Positions 24,588 through 34,045 of a DNA stretch of 64,000 bases are shown piece after piece. The notes beneath the pieces were generated by a model. It ran no database searches, was not told the origin of the DNA, and saw only the letters and a list, made by a program, of their open reading frames with translations. This stretch comes from Primorskyibacter marinus. Its GTDB lineage: Bacteria; Pseudomonadota; Alphaproteobacteria; Rhodobacterales; Rhodobacteraceae. The translations under genes and the position numbers were made by a program. Positions within the stretch are counted from its first letter, which is position 1, and each line of letters opens with the position of its first letter. The stretch is taken from positions 1 through 64,000 of the forward strand of contig NZ_QJSD01000016.1 of the NCBI RefSeq assembly GCF_003313245.1, in the 5' to 3' direction.

Positions 24588-27500
24588 TCAGACGAGGAAA
24601 TCGGCGAACCGATCGTAGATCAGATCCGAGGCAGTGCCGAAGATATCGCCAACATTCTGTTCGACCTCTGCCATGGTGACGTCGCGAAGCAGGATGTAAT
24701 TTCCATTGTAGGAAATAACGGCATCGTTGTTGCTTTCGGACAGGGTGATGCCTTTGAAGCCCCGGAAGCCGTTATCCACATCGCCAAGGACAAGCTTGTC
24801 CGTGCCAACCTGGAAGTCGGTGATGACATCGCCCCAGTCGCGCCCGTCAACGGCGAAGACGAAGACATCGGCCCCCGCGCCACCGGTCAGGGTGTCGTTG
24901 CCCCATCCACCTTCGATCTGGTCACTGTCTTGCTCACCATAGAGGACGTCATCGTCACTGCCGCCTCTGAGCCAATCCTGGCCGGCTCCGCCCAGGATCG
25001 TGTCGTTTCCAAGCCCGCCATATGCCAGGTCCCGGTCTGCGCCGGTATTGATGAAGTCGTTGCCTGCATGGCCGCAGGCGATGTCGATGCCAAAGCCGGA
25101 CCGGATGATATCATCCCCGCCATAGCCTTTGATCAGGTCATGGCTCGCGCCGGTGATGATTTCTTCGCCTATATTCGTGCCATTTATCTGGTTAACACTG
25201 TTGTTGCCCACCGCTTCTATGGAAGTGCCTCTGCCGTTCTCGATCTGAAGCTCCACCACGTCGGTGGTGTGATTGATGGTCAGGGTGGCGCTGCGATTGG
25301 CGGAAAGTCCAATGACGTCGAAGGAATCGATGTTGCCGGTGATTTCATCCGCGCTCATCAGAGTGTATGTGCCATTGGCCAGGCCGGAGGTCGCGGACAG
25401 GTCGACGACGATATCCGTCAGGGAGAGTTCGATATGGGAGTTGACCCGCGGTGCGTCCCCATAGGCACCGGAGCGGAACTCGGAAATCGATCCGAGGCCG
25501 GTGCCGTCGCTCATGAAGACCACTTCGGAGCCGGCATCGAAACAGATGACGCCCAACTGATTGTTATAGCCGTCAAAGCCGACCTGGGCATCGGCCCCGC
25601 GCACCACAAGGCTCTCTCCGGCACCCAGAGTGAAGTCGCCCCCATCAGCGCTGAGAAGGGCCTGACCGTCATCCACGAACAGGTCGACATTTCCGGTAAT
25701 GACGCCAGTATTGGCAAAGCGCCCGCCATCCAGAGACACGTTCAGGGTCGCGGCTCCGATATGGCCTGTGCCGAGCCAGAATTGGCCTGCGGAGCTCAGA
25801 TTTACGAAGCCGCCATCACCCTCTGCGTATGTGCGTGCAGTGACGTCGAGACGCCCATGCGAGATGTCGAGCTGTCCGCCGTCGCCAAAGCCAAGCGCGC
25901 GGATTGTGTTGGTGCCACCATAGACCACCCAGTTGCCGCCCAGATCCACGCCGTCGCCCGCCACTGTGCCGGGCAGATCTTCGGTGCTCCAGTTGATGCG
26001 GTTGTCCCAACGCACCCCGTCGCCAATTTCGTTGGGGATGAAGCGGATCTCTTCAGCGCTGGTGCGCGTGCCTTGCAAAACACCGAAAGCCTCTTGGAAA
26101 TAGGCGTTGAGCTCGTCGGCTGATACGTCGTTCTCCGTAATCCAGTCGGCCAAGTCTCCGGCATCGGCGCGCGGATCGTTCAGCAGGGTCCGTGCAAGAT
26201 TGGTGATGGTTGTGTCGTTGAGCAGATCGATGTCCAGCCCGCCGATGTTTTGCTGCAAGTCGTCAACCATCCCCCAATCAACAGCGTTTGAACCATACCA
26301 GTTATGGACGATGGTGTCGTTGTAGAAAGGGTCAAAGCTGTTGTTCAGGCCCCCGTGGCTCGAAGGCTGGTCCTCCAGCGCTCCGGGGTCGTTGGGATCC
26401 GTTTGATGGGCCACGATATTGTCGACCAGCGTTGTATCTAGGGCGTTGTTGGTGATTCCCAAGGCGAGTGCGCCAATACTGTTGGCGTCCTTGTAGCCGG
26501 CTGAGGTTATGACATTGCCCGAGAGCAGGGAGAAATTGCCGACTTGCCCGCTCCCTTGCCAATCGCCGCCACTGGTGACCACGCTAGCATTGTTCTCGTA
26601 GAAAAGATTGTCTTCGACAAAGCCGCCGCTTCGAAGGTTGGCACCGAAGGATGAGGCTTCGGCAGAGATGTTGTCCCGAAAGGTCAGGTCCCGTACCGAA
26701 TGCTGCATGTAGACGTTGTGGGTGAGCATGCTTGGGGGTTGCGGGAAGTCCCCATCTCCGTTCGGATCATACCCGTCGCCCCAGCCGATGTGAACGAATT
26801 TGTTGTTCTCGATCAAGACGCCTGATGCACTGCTGGAGTAGATGCCATAGTCGCGATCAGGGCTCGGTTGCCAGTTGTTGCCATTTACCGGCGTGTCCTC
26901 ACCGGTATTCGCGATGGTTGAATTGCGGAGCGTGATGCCATCCATTTTCTGCGCCGAGATTTCGCCATCTTCGGAAAAGGTCAGAGAATCGAAGATAACG
27001 TTCTTGCTATCGGTGCCATCTGGACCCACCAAATCAATCCGGTCAGTGAAATGCAGATCGTGGACAACAATATTTGAGAACTCATCACGAATAGCAGTTT
27101 GGCCGTTTTCGAGGACCGGCTGCTCGCCCTGCCCATAAGAGGTGATGACAATGGGGTGCAGCTCATCCTCGCCCGTTATGCCGTGCGGGAACAGGCCGGC
27201 GTTGCTCCCACCAAAGCCATCATAGCTGTAGCCTTTTTCGAAGCGCAGCCAGTGCGAGCCGGGCTCGGCCCCCAGATCTGCACGGGTCAGCTGGGTCCAG
27301 AGCATCGCGCCCGCGTCCTGCGCCAGCGCCATATCGGGATTGGAGCCATATTCAGGATGGGCCGCCAGCCATTCGCCATCTACAGCAGAGCGCGAGATGC
27401 CTTCACGCGCGGCAATATCGGCGACCGTCAGGGCATCAGCCGATGCGGAGACATAGACTTCGCGGTGATTGTCGCCGGTTTCGACGACCAAGTTGTCATT

Positions 27501-27824
27501 GGCATCGGTTTCCAGCATGTACTGGTCGGCACCGGTTCCCCAGCCAGCGGATTGAGACGGTGACGTGACTTCCAGGTTCACGGTCTGGCGTGATGTGGCA
27601 CCGTTTGCCGCGGTGATTTCGACGGTGAAGGAGAGCGAGCCGGTATAATCGCTTCCGGTCATCACCAACGCCAGGGAGTTGTCGGGGTTGACGGTCAGGC
27701 GCCCCTCGTCCGGGGCGTCGATCACGCTGACATTGCGTGCGGTTTCGTAATTTCCGGGCAGAAGTGTTGTGGCCCGTCCCCCAGAGATTTGGGCATTTCC
27801 GAGATTGAGTAGCGAAAGTGGCAT
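24588..27824 (-). CDS. Secreted RTX protein with right-handed beta-helix domain
   Basis: 1078 residues, no Sec signal. The middle third is rich in short Asn/Ile ladder repeats (for example DGITLRNSTIANTGEDTPV, YSSSASGVLIENNKFVHIGW, RDLTFRDNISAEASSFGANL), the pattern of a parallel beta-helix as in pectate lyases and mannuronan epimerases. Near residues 890-1000 come RTX calcium-binding nonapeptides: GGLGNDTILGGAGQDWLRGG, GGWGNDTLTGGAGADVFVF. The C-terminus ends in a short aromatic and hydrophobic tail (RFADFLV), as in type I secretion substrates. It is likely exported by a type I system encoded elsewhere, and may bind or cut the polysaccharide made here. Catalytic residues are not assigned. 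A 16-bp palindrome lies just upstream. Confidence 0.85.
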   Translation of the reverse strand: MPLSLLNLGNAQISGGRATTLLPGNYETARNVSVIDAPDEGRLTVNPDNSLALVMTGSDYTGSLSFTVEITAANGATSRQTVNLEVTSPSQSAGWGTGADQYMLETDANDNLVVETGDNHREVYVSASADALTVADIAAREGISRSAVDGEWLAAHPEYGSNPDMALAQDAGAMLWTQLTRADLGAEPGSHWLRFEKGYSYDGFGGSNAGLFPHGITGEDELHPIVITSYGQGEQPVLENGQTAIRDEFSNIVVHDLHFTDRIDLVGPDGTDSKNVIFDSLTFSEDGEISAQKMDGITLRNSTIANTGEDTPVNGNNWQPSPDRDYGIYSSSASGVLIENNKFVHIGWGDGYDPNGDGDFPQPPSMLTHNVYMQHSVRDLTFRDNISAEASSFGANLRSGGFVEDNLFYENNASVVTSGGDWQGSGQVGNFSLLSGNVITSAGYKDANSIGALALGITNNALDTTLVDNIVAHQTDPNDPGALEDQPSSHGGLNNSFDPFYNDTIVHNWYGSNAVDWGMVDDLQQNIGGLDIDLLNDTTITNLARTLLNDPRADAGDLADWITENDVSADELNAYFQEAFGVLQGTRTSAEEIRFIPNEIGDGVRWDNRINWSTEDLPGTVAGDGVDLGGNWVVYGGTNTIRALGFGDGGQLDISHGRLDVTARTYAEGDGGFVNLSSAGQFWLGTGHIGAATLNVSLDGGRFANTGVITGNVDLFVDDGQALLSADGGDFTLGAGESLVVRGADAQVGFDGYNNQLGVICFDAGSEVVFMSDGTGLGSISEFRSGAYGDAPRVNSHIELSLTDIVVDLSATSGLANGTYTLMSADEITGNIDSFDVIGLSANRSATLTINHTTDVVELQIENGRGTSIEAVGNNSVNQINGTNIGEEIITGASHDLIKGYGGDDIIRSGFGIDIACGHAGNDFINTGADRDLAYGGLGNDTILGGAGQDWLRGGSDDDVLYGEQDSDQIEGGWGNDTLTGGAGADVFVFAVDGRDWGDVITDFQVGTDKLVLGDVDNGFRGFKGITLSESNNDAVISYNGNYILLRDVTMAEVEQNVGDIFGTASDLIYDRFADFLV

Positions 27825-28174
27825 GTGAGCAAGCCCCTAGGTTTTCATCTTGCGACAGATATCTGTCGACAAATCTGTTTAAGGGGTCTGCAGGGCATAC
27901 CCCATTCGGCGCGCGAATGGCCTGTGCCAGAGCGCGGATGTAAACTTCAAACGGAGATATGCTCTCCTGTTCCCTCGTGACTTTTACCGTCGGACAATGA
28001 CCGGTGAGTGGCCGGTGAGTGTCCGCTTTAAGGCCTTTTAGGGAAATAATGGTTGCAGACAAGTTAACGGCGTACGCAAAGCGGCTGGTTTCCGCTGTGT
28101 GGCGGGAACCAGCCGACTAGGTTGCCGTGTAAGTGCGTAATTCCGCCAAGAACGCCCAAAACTTGGCTATCATC
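27825..28174. promoter_or_regulatory. Intergenic region with 16-bp palindrome upstream of the RTX gene
   Basis: A perfect palindrome CGACAGATATCTGTCG occupies 27853-27868, 29 bases upstream of the RTX start codon, with a further partial half-site (AAATCTGT) right behind. This looks like a dimeric regulator's operator over the RTX leader. Further up, CCGGTGAGTG is repeated directly at 28001-28010 and 28012-28021, spaced one helical turn. No -35/-10 pair is convincing. The rest is featureless. Confidence 0.5.
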
Positions 28175-30124
28175 TCACTTGCTCAGGGTCTGCAGCCAGG
28201 CTTGGATCATCAGGACATTCCACAATTGCGGGCCCCAGTTGAAACGTTCCGAGAGATGCTGTTGCCAGAGGCGGTCGATCAGGTCGGCGTCGAAATTTCC
28301 TTCCCGGCGCAGGCGCACGGGATCGAGAAGCGCCGCAGCCCAGTCCTTCAGCCCGCTGCGCAGCCACAGGCCGATAGGCACTTCGAAGCCCATCTTGGGA
28401 CGCTCTATGAGTTCTTTGGGCACATGACGGTAGAGAACCTGCCGCAGCGCCCATTTGGTGACGTCCCCCCGCAGTTTCTGATCTTCGGGCAGGCCGAGCG
28501 CGAATTCCACCACGCGGTGATCCAAAAGCGGTGCCCGGCTTTCGAGGGCCACGGCCATTGTCGCGCGGTCCACCTTGGCGAGGATGTCATCGACCATGTA
28601 GGTCAGCATATCGAGCTGCATCATCCGCTCGATATCGCTGAGATCCCCGCGTGGCGGCAGATGATCTGACAGCATCGAGGGAGGATGCGTCGCCCCTGGC
28701 ACGGCGGCCTCTGGAAAGCGCCAAACTGACATCATGGTGCGGTGCAGTGTCTCCAGATCGGGCTGGCGTGCGTAATTGGCGAGGCGGTGCAATCGCTGGC
28801 CGATAGGCTCTTTGCCCTGCGGGGTAGGGATGATCGGTGCCAAGGCCGCGGTCAGTGCACCAGCAGGAATGGCCCGGATTGCACCAGCGCCCAAGGACCG
28901 CAAGGGGGCAGGCATCGCCGCCAGTTTTGCCCGCAGCTTGCTGGCATGGGCATATCGACCATAGCCGCAAAACAGTTCATCCCCGCCATCGCCCGAAAGT
29001 GACACGGTGACGTGCTCTCGAGCGAGTTTTGACACGAGAAAAGTCGGGATTTGCGAACTATCAGCGAAGGGCTCATCATACATGGTCGGCAGCATCGGGA
29101 CGACGTCACGCAACTCCTGATCGGTCACATAAAGGTCGGTGTGATGCGTGCCCAAATGGTTCGCTACGGAGCGGGCGAATTCCGCCTCGTTGTAACGCGC
29201 TTCGTGAAAGCCGATGGAAAAGGTGTGGATCGGACGGTCCGAAAGATGCTGCATCAGCCCAACGATGGCCGAACTGTCGATGCCGCCCGACAGGAATGCC
29301 CCCAACGGGACGTCTGACATCATCTGCTGCCCCACAGCATCCAGCAGCAACGTCTCGAGGTCGTCCACCACCTGTGCATCGTCACGACGCGGCGGTTTGG
29401 GCGCGGCGGCGATCTCGGCACCGTTCCAGTAGAAATCATTCTCTATCTTGCCGGATTGAACCTCGATCGTGACGATCTCGCCTGGGCGCACCTTGCCGAT
29501 ACCTTCGTAAACCGACCGGTTCTCGCCGACATTGCCGTGACGGAGCACCTCCACCAGACTTGAGCGCGCGATGTCGCCCTCGAAAACCGGGTGGGCGCGC
29601 AAAGCCTTGAGTTCCGAGCCGAAGAGAAGCGAGCGCGCCTCGCCTTTGCCCTGCCAGCCATAATAGAGCGGCTTCTCTCCCATCCGGTCGCGCACCAGAT
29701 ACAAAACGCGGTTCTCGCGGTCCCAAAGCGAGATCGCGAACATGCCGATGACCTTCTCCAGGGTCTCGCGCAAGCCCCAGACATCGATGCCTGCAAGGAA
29801 GGTTTCGGTGTCCGAGGTTCCGCGCCAGCGAGGGGCGCGGCCCGTGGCCTCTATCTCGGCTCGGATCTGGCGATGATTGTAGAACTCGCCGTTGAAACAC
29901 AGCACCCAGCGACCAGAGGCCGAGACCATGGGTTGCGCGCCAGCGGGGCTCAGATCGACGATGGCGAGGCGAAGGTGGCCCAGTGCGAGCCCGACCTCGG
30001 GATCATACCAATGGCCGCGACTGTCCGGGCCGCGATGAGATATGGCCTGCATCATGGGTGCGAGGATCTCTTCGCAAGCAAGCGCCGGGGCCGTGGTGGA
30101 CAGATAACCGGTAATGCCGCACAT
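28175..30124 (-). CDS. AsnB-like glutamine amidotransferase of exopolysaccharide loci
   Basis: 649 residues. The mature N-terminal nucleophile Cys2 is in MCGITGYLS, with HRGPDSRG, LGHLRLAIVDLSPAGAQPM and CFNGEFYNHRQIR completing the Ntn glutaminase domain; the synthetase domain has the PP-loop LGAFLSGGIDSSAIVGLM and VSLSGDGGDELFCGYGRY. Classic AsnB makes asparagine, but this long form is common in exosortase-associated polysaccharide clusters (exosortase-system amidotransferase), where it is thought to amidate a sugar or surface molecule. Its ATG overlaps the stop of the upstream small gene (TGATG), so the two are co-translated. I favour the polysaccharide role but cannot exclude asparagine synthesis. 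Confidence 0.88.
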   Translation of the reverse strand: MCGITGYLSTTAPALACEEILAPMMQAISHRGPDSRGHWYDPEVGLALGHLRLAIVDLSPAGAQPMVSASGRWVLCFNGEFYNHRQIRAEIEATGRAPRWRGTSDTETFLAGIDVWGLRETLEKVIGMFAISLWDRENRVLYLVRDRMGEKPLYYGWQGKGEARSLLFGSELKALRAHPVFEGDIARSSLVEVLRHGNVGENRSVYEGIGKVRPGEIVTIEVQSGKIENDFYWNGAEIAAAPKPPRRDDAQVVDDLETLLLDAVGQQMMSDVPLGAFLSGGIDSSAIVGLMQHLSDRPIHTFSIGFHEARYNEAEFARSVANHLGTHHTDLYVTDQELRDVVPMLPTMYDEPFADSSQIPTFLVSKLAREHVTVSLSGDGGDELFCGYGRYAHASKLRAKLAAMPAPLRSLGAGAIRAIPAGALTAALAPIIPTPQGKEPIGQRLHRLANYARQPDLETLHRTMMSVWRFPEAAVPGATHPPSMLSDHLPPRGDLSDIERMMQLDMLTYMVDDILAKVDRATMAVALESRAPLLDHRVVEFALGLPEDQKLRGDVTKWALRQVLYRHVPKELIERPKMGFEVPIGLWLRSGLKDWAAALLDPVRLRREGNFDADLIDRLWQQHLSERFNWGPQLWNVLMIQAWLQTLSK

Positions 30125-30555
30125 CAGGAAATGACCCGCGCAGGATCGGCAAAATTAATGTTCTGGTCATTGACGTTGCACACCGGAACCAGCGTTTTGG
30201 CGAAAGAAGAGGTTTTCTTCAACGTCCCTTTCAGGCCCGAAGTAGCTGCGCGAAACGCAAGCCTGAGCGTCTCGACGAGGTGTCTCGGACGCGCTCGCTC
30301 TGCCGCAAGCATAATGACCATGAATGCAGGGCTCTTGCCTTTCTCCATCAAATGGAAAGTCGAGGCGCAGACTGCCTCCTCTTCCGGCCCGATTAGATGT
30401 ACGTCTTTCGGTTGCCGGGCGGCGCTGATCCTTACAGCGAGGCTGGGTAGACGCAACTCGGTGACTGTACGCAGGATAAAGGTTTGGAATGCCACAGGAC
30501 GAAGAGATGTCAAATAAGAGAGGCGAGGTAAGGCTGGCATCAAAAAGTCCTTCAC
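30124..30555 (-). CDS. Hypothetical protein, translationally coupled to the amidotransferase
   Basis: 143 residues, not recognised. No signal peptide or long membrane helix. The sequence is basic (segments SYLTSLRPVAFQTFILRTVT, AERARPRHLVETLRLAFRAA) with two cysteines. The TGA stop shares its A with the ATG of the amidotransferase (TGATG), the main argument that it is real. It could be a small partner of the amidotransferase or a leader frame. The upstream 197 bases to the beta-barrel gene hold no clear gene. Confidence 0.5.
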   Translation of the reverse strand: MKDFLMPALPRLSYLTSLRPVAFQTFILRTVTELRLPSLAVRISAARQPKDVHLIGPEEEAVCASTFHLMEKGKSPAFMVIMLAAERARPRHLVETLRLAFRAATSGLKGTLKKTSSFAKTLVPVCNVNDQNINFADPARVIS

Positions 30556-30752
30556 TTGTGCGAAAATCTTATGCCGAAGGCTTGCAAATGAGTAAAGTCG
30601 GCTTGAACGCGTTCCGGGCGTCCATCGCGCGACTGTCAGCCGGTTGGAGCGGCCGCGGATCGCGTTGACCGACGAGAGCCGGGCAGGGCCTTCGGTGAGT
30701 GTACGCGTCTCGGAGAAGGAGCTGCTTGAGATGCCAGCATGTCTAGGAGCGC

Positions 30753-32174
30753 TCAGTTCCAGACAAGCTGTCTTTGCAGCCCGATGAAGACCGTGTTGGA
30801 ATCGCGGTCGGCTGTGCCGTCCTCTTCGACGCGCACCATGGAGATGCCGCCGGTGAAGTCCCAGTCTTCTGTCACGGCGTGCCGGTAGGTCAGGCCGAGA
30901 TTGTAGCTGCGGGAGTCGGTGCCGCTATCGGCGCGCTCGTCGCTGTCGCGCATGACGAATTGCACATCGAACCCGCTTCGGGTTGTCAGGTCCTGCTGGT
31001 AGCTCAACGACAGCTGGCTGTTGACGACTTCTGCGTCATCGCTATCCGTCGTGGCGACCTGTTCCAGGTCGACAGAGACCGCTCCGCGCGGCAACTCACG
31101 GCGCCAGGACAGCCCGAAAAGGGGCGCGGGGTCCAGATCTTCTGTCTGAGAGACGCCCAGCGAGTAGCGCAGGCTTCCAAGGGGCTGTTCAAGGCTGTGG
31201 ATGAAGCGCAATTCGTTGCGCCGCCCGTTGGAGGTGATGCGCGACTGTGTCCGCAATTCCATGGTGGACCGGGGCAGTGCCTGGGTCAGGGACGCATCAA
31301 GAACCAGCCCGTCCCGGGTAAGGTCGCTGGTGCCGCTTTGAACGATTTCCTGCCATCCCAGCCCGATACGGCTGGACAATCGCGGCGTGATGTCCATGTC
31401 GAGATAGCTTTCGAGCCTGGAGGTGACGGTGTCGAGATCGTCCGGGCCTTCCTCGTCGAAATCCGTGTAGGCTGCGGTCAGGCCAAGGGTGATCCGCGGA
31501 TCGAGTTCGAAATGCAGGTCGCCATCGAAGGACAGGCGGTCGGCATCCTGTAGGCTGGTGTCGGATGTCTCGATATAGCGGACCTGCCGTTGCGACAGCC
31601 GGTAGCTGCCGCCGAACGGTTCCTCGATGCCGAAAGCGCCGGTCAGCGACAGGTTGGCGGTCTGGCGCGCGCCACTGTCCACGGTGATGAAATCGGTGCT
31701 CTGGGTGTCTTCGTCGAAAGTTGTGCTTGTGGTGTTGCCAAGATCGACTTCACTGAAATCGAAGGCGGCCCCGATCCGGGAATGGCCGACATCACGCTGC
31801 CAGGCCAGGGACAGGCTGGGGCGCTCGAAGCCCGTGGCGTCGTCATTGGACACTTCCAGATCGCCACCCAGCGAGAACGAAAGCCGGTCGATCCGGGTGC
31901 GGCGTTCCAGCCCGAAGCGCAGGCTGGTGCGTGCCAGCAGGCGGTCCTCGCCGTCAATCGCGAGATCGGGGTTGTCGCTCCATTCGAGGCGTTGTGCGAC
32001 ATCGAGAGTGAACTGTCGGGCGCTGGCAGGGGTCTCCTGAGCCAGCGGCGTGCTGACACTCATCAGCACAGCCAGACCGGCGCCTCCTGCTTTGTGACAA
32101 GCCCGCCAGTTGCCCGGGCGCCGACGAGGTTTACTCGAACAGGCGGCGTTCTGGAACAAGAATAACATCGCCAT
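30753..32174 (-). CDS. Outer-membrane beta-barrel protein of the export locus
   Basis: 473 residues. After a long basic N-region (KPRRRPGNWRACHK) comes a signal-like helix (AGGAGLAVLMSVSTPLA) and a mature part of alternating polar/hydrophobic beta strands, ending with VFIGLQRQLVWN; strand patterns such as RLSFSLGGDLEVSN, RITLGLTAAYTDF and YNLGLTYRHAV fit a transmembrane barrel of about 450 residues. Large barrels of this sort (TIGR03016-like) accompany exosortase-type polysaccharide loci and probably form the outer-membrane pore or its partner. It overlaps the 3' end of the Wza-like gene by 44 bases, so the two share a transcript. Family assignment beyond a barrel is tentative. Confidence 0.75.
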   Translation of the reverse strand: MAMLFLFQNAACSSKPRRRPGNWRACHKAGGAGLAVLMSVSTPLAQETPASARQFTLDVAQRLEWSDNPDLAIDGEDRLLARTSLRFGLERRTRIDRLSFSLGGDLEVSNDDATGFERPSLSLAWQRDVGHSRIGAAFDFSEVDLGNTTSTTFDEDTQSTDFITVDSGARQTANLSLTGAFGIEEPFGGSYRLSQRQVRYIETSDTSLQDADRLSFDGDLHFELDPRITLGLTAAYTDFDEEGPDDLDTVTSRLESYLDMDITPRLSSRIGLGWQEIVQSGTSDLTRDGLVLDASLTQALPRSTMELRTQSRITSNGRRNELRFIHSLEQPLGSLRYSLGVSQTEDLDPAPLFGLSWRRELPRGAVSVDLEQVATTDSDDAEVVNSQLSLSYQQDLTTRSGFDVQFVMRDSDERADSGTDSRSYNLGLTYRHAVTEDWDFTGGISMVRVEEDGTADRDSNTVFIGLQRQLVWN

Positions 32175-32742
32175 CCCTAAGTATGATATCCTGGCGCAGG
32201 CCCGCGCCCTGCGACATGGCCCGGTAATTGATCGTGCTCACGCCTTGGCGGCCGGACCGCGGATCGGTGCGGCGCAGCTGAATGCGCTTGGTGGCGGCAA
32301 AGCGCGATGGCCCGCCGCCTATGGCGATCGCATGCAGGATGGTGCTGCCGGGTTCCAGTTCGACAAGGCCCGGCGCGCCGACCTCACCCAGAAGATAGAC
32401 CTTGATCATTTCGGGTTCTTCGGGCGCGGCCGGCTCACGTTCGAGCGGCTGAACCGAGACGAAAACGGTCGGCGGGTTGGCGAAATTGCTGGCAATGGCG
32501 CTGCGGATGGCGGATTCGATCTGCGAGACGGTGCGCCCCCCCGCCCGCAGCGTGCCGGCATAGGGAAAGCTGAAATTGCCATCGGGCAGGACCGCGGTCG
32601 AGCGGTTCAGGCCGGGATCCTCAAGCACCTCGATCACCAGCATGTCGCCCTGCTGTACCCGGTAGCTGGATTGTGCGTTTGCAACCGTAGCCACGATGAA
32701 CAGGCAGGCGGCGCACAGGCCGGATAGAATAAGACGTATCAT
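32131..32742 (-). CDS. Wza-like polysaccharide export protein with SLBB domain
   Basis: 203 residues with a Sec signal peptide (MIRLILSGLCAACLFIVATVANA, cut before QSS). The mature protein starts with the poly_export motif YRVQQGDMLVIEVLEDPGL, then DGNFSFPYAGTLRAGGRTV, and a C-terminal SLBB-like domain (KVYLLGEVGAPGLVELEPGST, LRDGDVILVPERRLFE). It is about half the length of Wza, like the short export proteins found with exosortase-type ATPases and GumC-like partners. No lipobox Cys at the cleavage site, so it may not be lipidated. It heads the minus-strand pair with the barrel and diverges from the ATPase-Wzz-kinase operon. Confidence 0.9.
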   Translation of the reverse strand: MIRLILSGLCAACLFIVATVANAQSSYRVQQGDMLVIEVLEDPGLNRSTAVLPDGNFSFPYAGTLRAGGRTVSQIESAIRSAIASNFANPPTVFVSVQPLEREPAAPEEPEMIKVYLLGEVGAPGLVELEPGSTILHAIAIGGGPSRFAATKRIQLRRTDPRSGRQGVSTINYRAMSQGAGLRQDIILRDGDVILVPERRLFE

Positions 32743-33150
32743 GCTGGAAAAGACCCATGGTGACCGAGTTTCGATAACTGTCTAAAAGACGTTGACCTTA
32801 TCGGTAAACAAACAAACACCCGAAGATGTCAACTTTCTGGTGGCTTGTTCTGTATTTGACACGCGCTGGTGGCGGAGTGATCCGTGACGCAACAGCCGCT
32901 CCGGGCTGTGTCCTGTCACGGTTTGTTCAAAAAAATTGTGGTCATGCCCTTTTCCTGGGCAGGTATGACCTGTCGCAATAATAAGATTATGACATATTTG
33001 CTGTCGGAAGGTATAATTCCGGTACGTTTTTTTGGGGTATCTGTCATTTTAAGCAAGCGGCCAGTTACCCTATGAAAAGCATATGTAGATGGTGTAAGGC
33101 CTGTAACCTGTGGCGTTCCGGAACAAACGGGCCGTCAGTGTGAACTTCGA
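32743..33150. promoter_or_regulatory. Divergent promoter region of the export genes
   Basis: 408 bases between the Wza-like (minus) and ATPase (plus) genes. On the minus strand TTGACA (plus-strand tgtcaa at 32827-32832) lies about 17-18 bases before GTTTAC/TTTACC, a possible promoter for the export pair with a leader near 60 bases. On the plus strand an AT-rich stretch at 32923-33075 probably holds the ATPase operon promoter, but no pair is convincing. No gene, terminator or riboswitch was recognised. Confidence 0.4.
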
Positions 33151-34044
33151 GTGTGTGTTTTGAAACAAGATCTGTACCTGCAACATTTCGGTTTTTCGGA
33201 GCGGCCCTTCACGCTGTTGCCGGACCCGGATTTCATGTTCTGGTCCAAGGCACACAAGCGGGCGTTCTCTGTGCTTGAATACGGGTTGATGACCCGCGCG
33301 CCCCTGACGGTCGTGACCGGCGAGGTCGGCACCGGCAAGACGACGCTTTTGCAGGCGATGCTTGCCGATATGAGCGAGGATGCCGTGGTCGGGCTGATCT
33401 CGAACGCGCAAGGGGGGCGGGGCGATCTGCTGTGCTGGGTGCTCAACGCCTTCGATCTCGCTGTTGCGCCGGGCGCCGATTATGTGACCATGTTCCAGCA
33501 GTTTGTCGATTTTGTTCTGGAGCAATACGCGCACGGACATTTCGTGGTGCTGGTGATCGACGAGGCGCAGAACCTGACGCCGGAAACACTGGAAGAGCTG
33601 CGGATGCTGACCAATGTCAATTCCAACAAGGATGAGCTTTTGCAATTCGTGCTTCTGGGCCAGCCGGAACTGCGCGAGATGATCTCGCAGCCAGAGCTGC
33701 GCCAATTCGCGCAGCGGGTCAGCGTGAGCTATCATCTGACGCCGATGGACCGCGCCAATACAGGCGACTATATCCGGTTTCGTCTGCGCAGCGTGGACGG
33801 CACCGGAGAGGAGATTTCCGGGGAGGCCACCGACATCATCCACGAGATCAGCGGCGGGGTGCCGCGGATGATCAACAAGATCTGCGATCTGGCGCTGGTC
33901 TATGCGGCCAGCGCGGAGATGGAGCAGGTGGGGGGCGACATCGTCCGGGAACTGATGGAGGATGGCGTCATCCTGATTTCGCGCCCTGATCCGCTGGTCC
34001 TGTCCAAATCCTTCTGTATTCCCTCGTCGGAGGCTGCCGAGTAA
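33151..34044 (+). CDS. ExeA-like AAA ATPase of exosortase/EPS systems
   Basis: 297 residues from GTG 33151; the TTG at 33160 is equally likely and gives the usual family start (MKQDLYLQHFGFSERPFTLL). The family mark is FxLxPDPxFM followed by SVLEYGLMTRAPLTVVTGEVGTGKTTLLQAM (Walker A GEVGTGKTT), Walker B VVLVIDEAQNLTPETLEELRML, and sensor LLGQPELREM. These match the general secretion ATPase ExeA group and especially the ATPase placed with Wzz and BY-kinase in exosortase loci. Its likely role is energising or assembling the export complex. The Wzz gene starts one base after its stop. Confidence 0.88.
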   Translation: MCVLKQDLYLQHFGFSERPFTLLPDPDFMFWSKAHKRAFSVLEYGLMTRAPLTVVTGEVGTGKTTLLQAMLADMSEDAVVGLISNAQGGRGDLLCWVLNAFDLAVAPGADYVTMFQQFVDFVLEQYAHGHFVVLVIDEAQNLTPETLEELRMLTNVNSNKDELLQFVLLGQPELREMISQPELRQFAQRVSVSYHLTPMDRANTGDYIRFRLRSVDGTGEEISGEATDIIHEISGGVPRMINKICDLALVYAASAEMEQVGGDIVRELMEDGVILISRPDPLVLSKSFCIPSSEAAE

Positions 34045-34045
34045 T

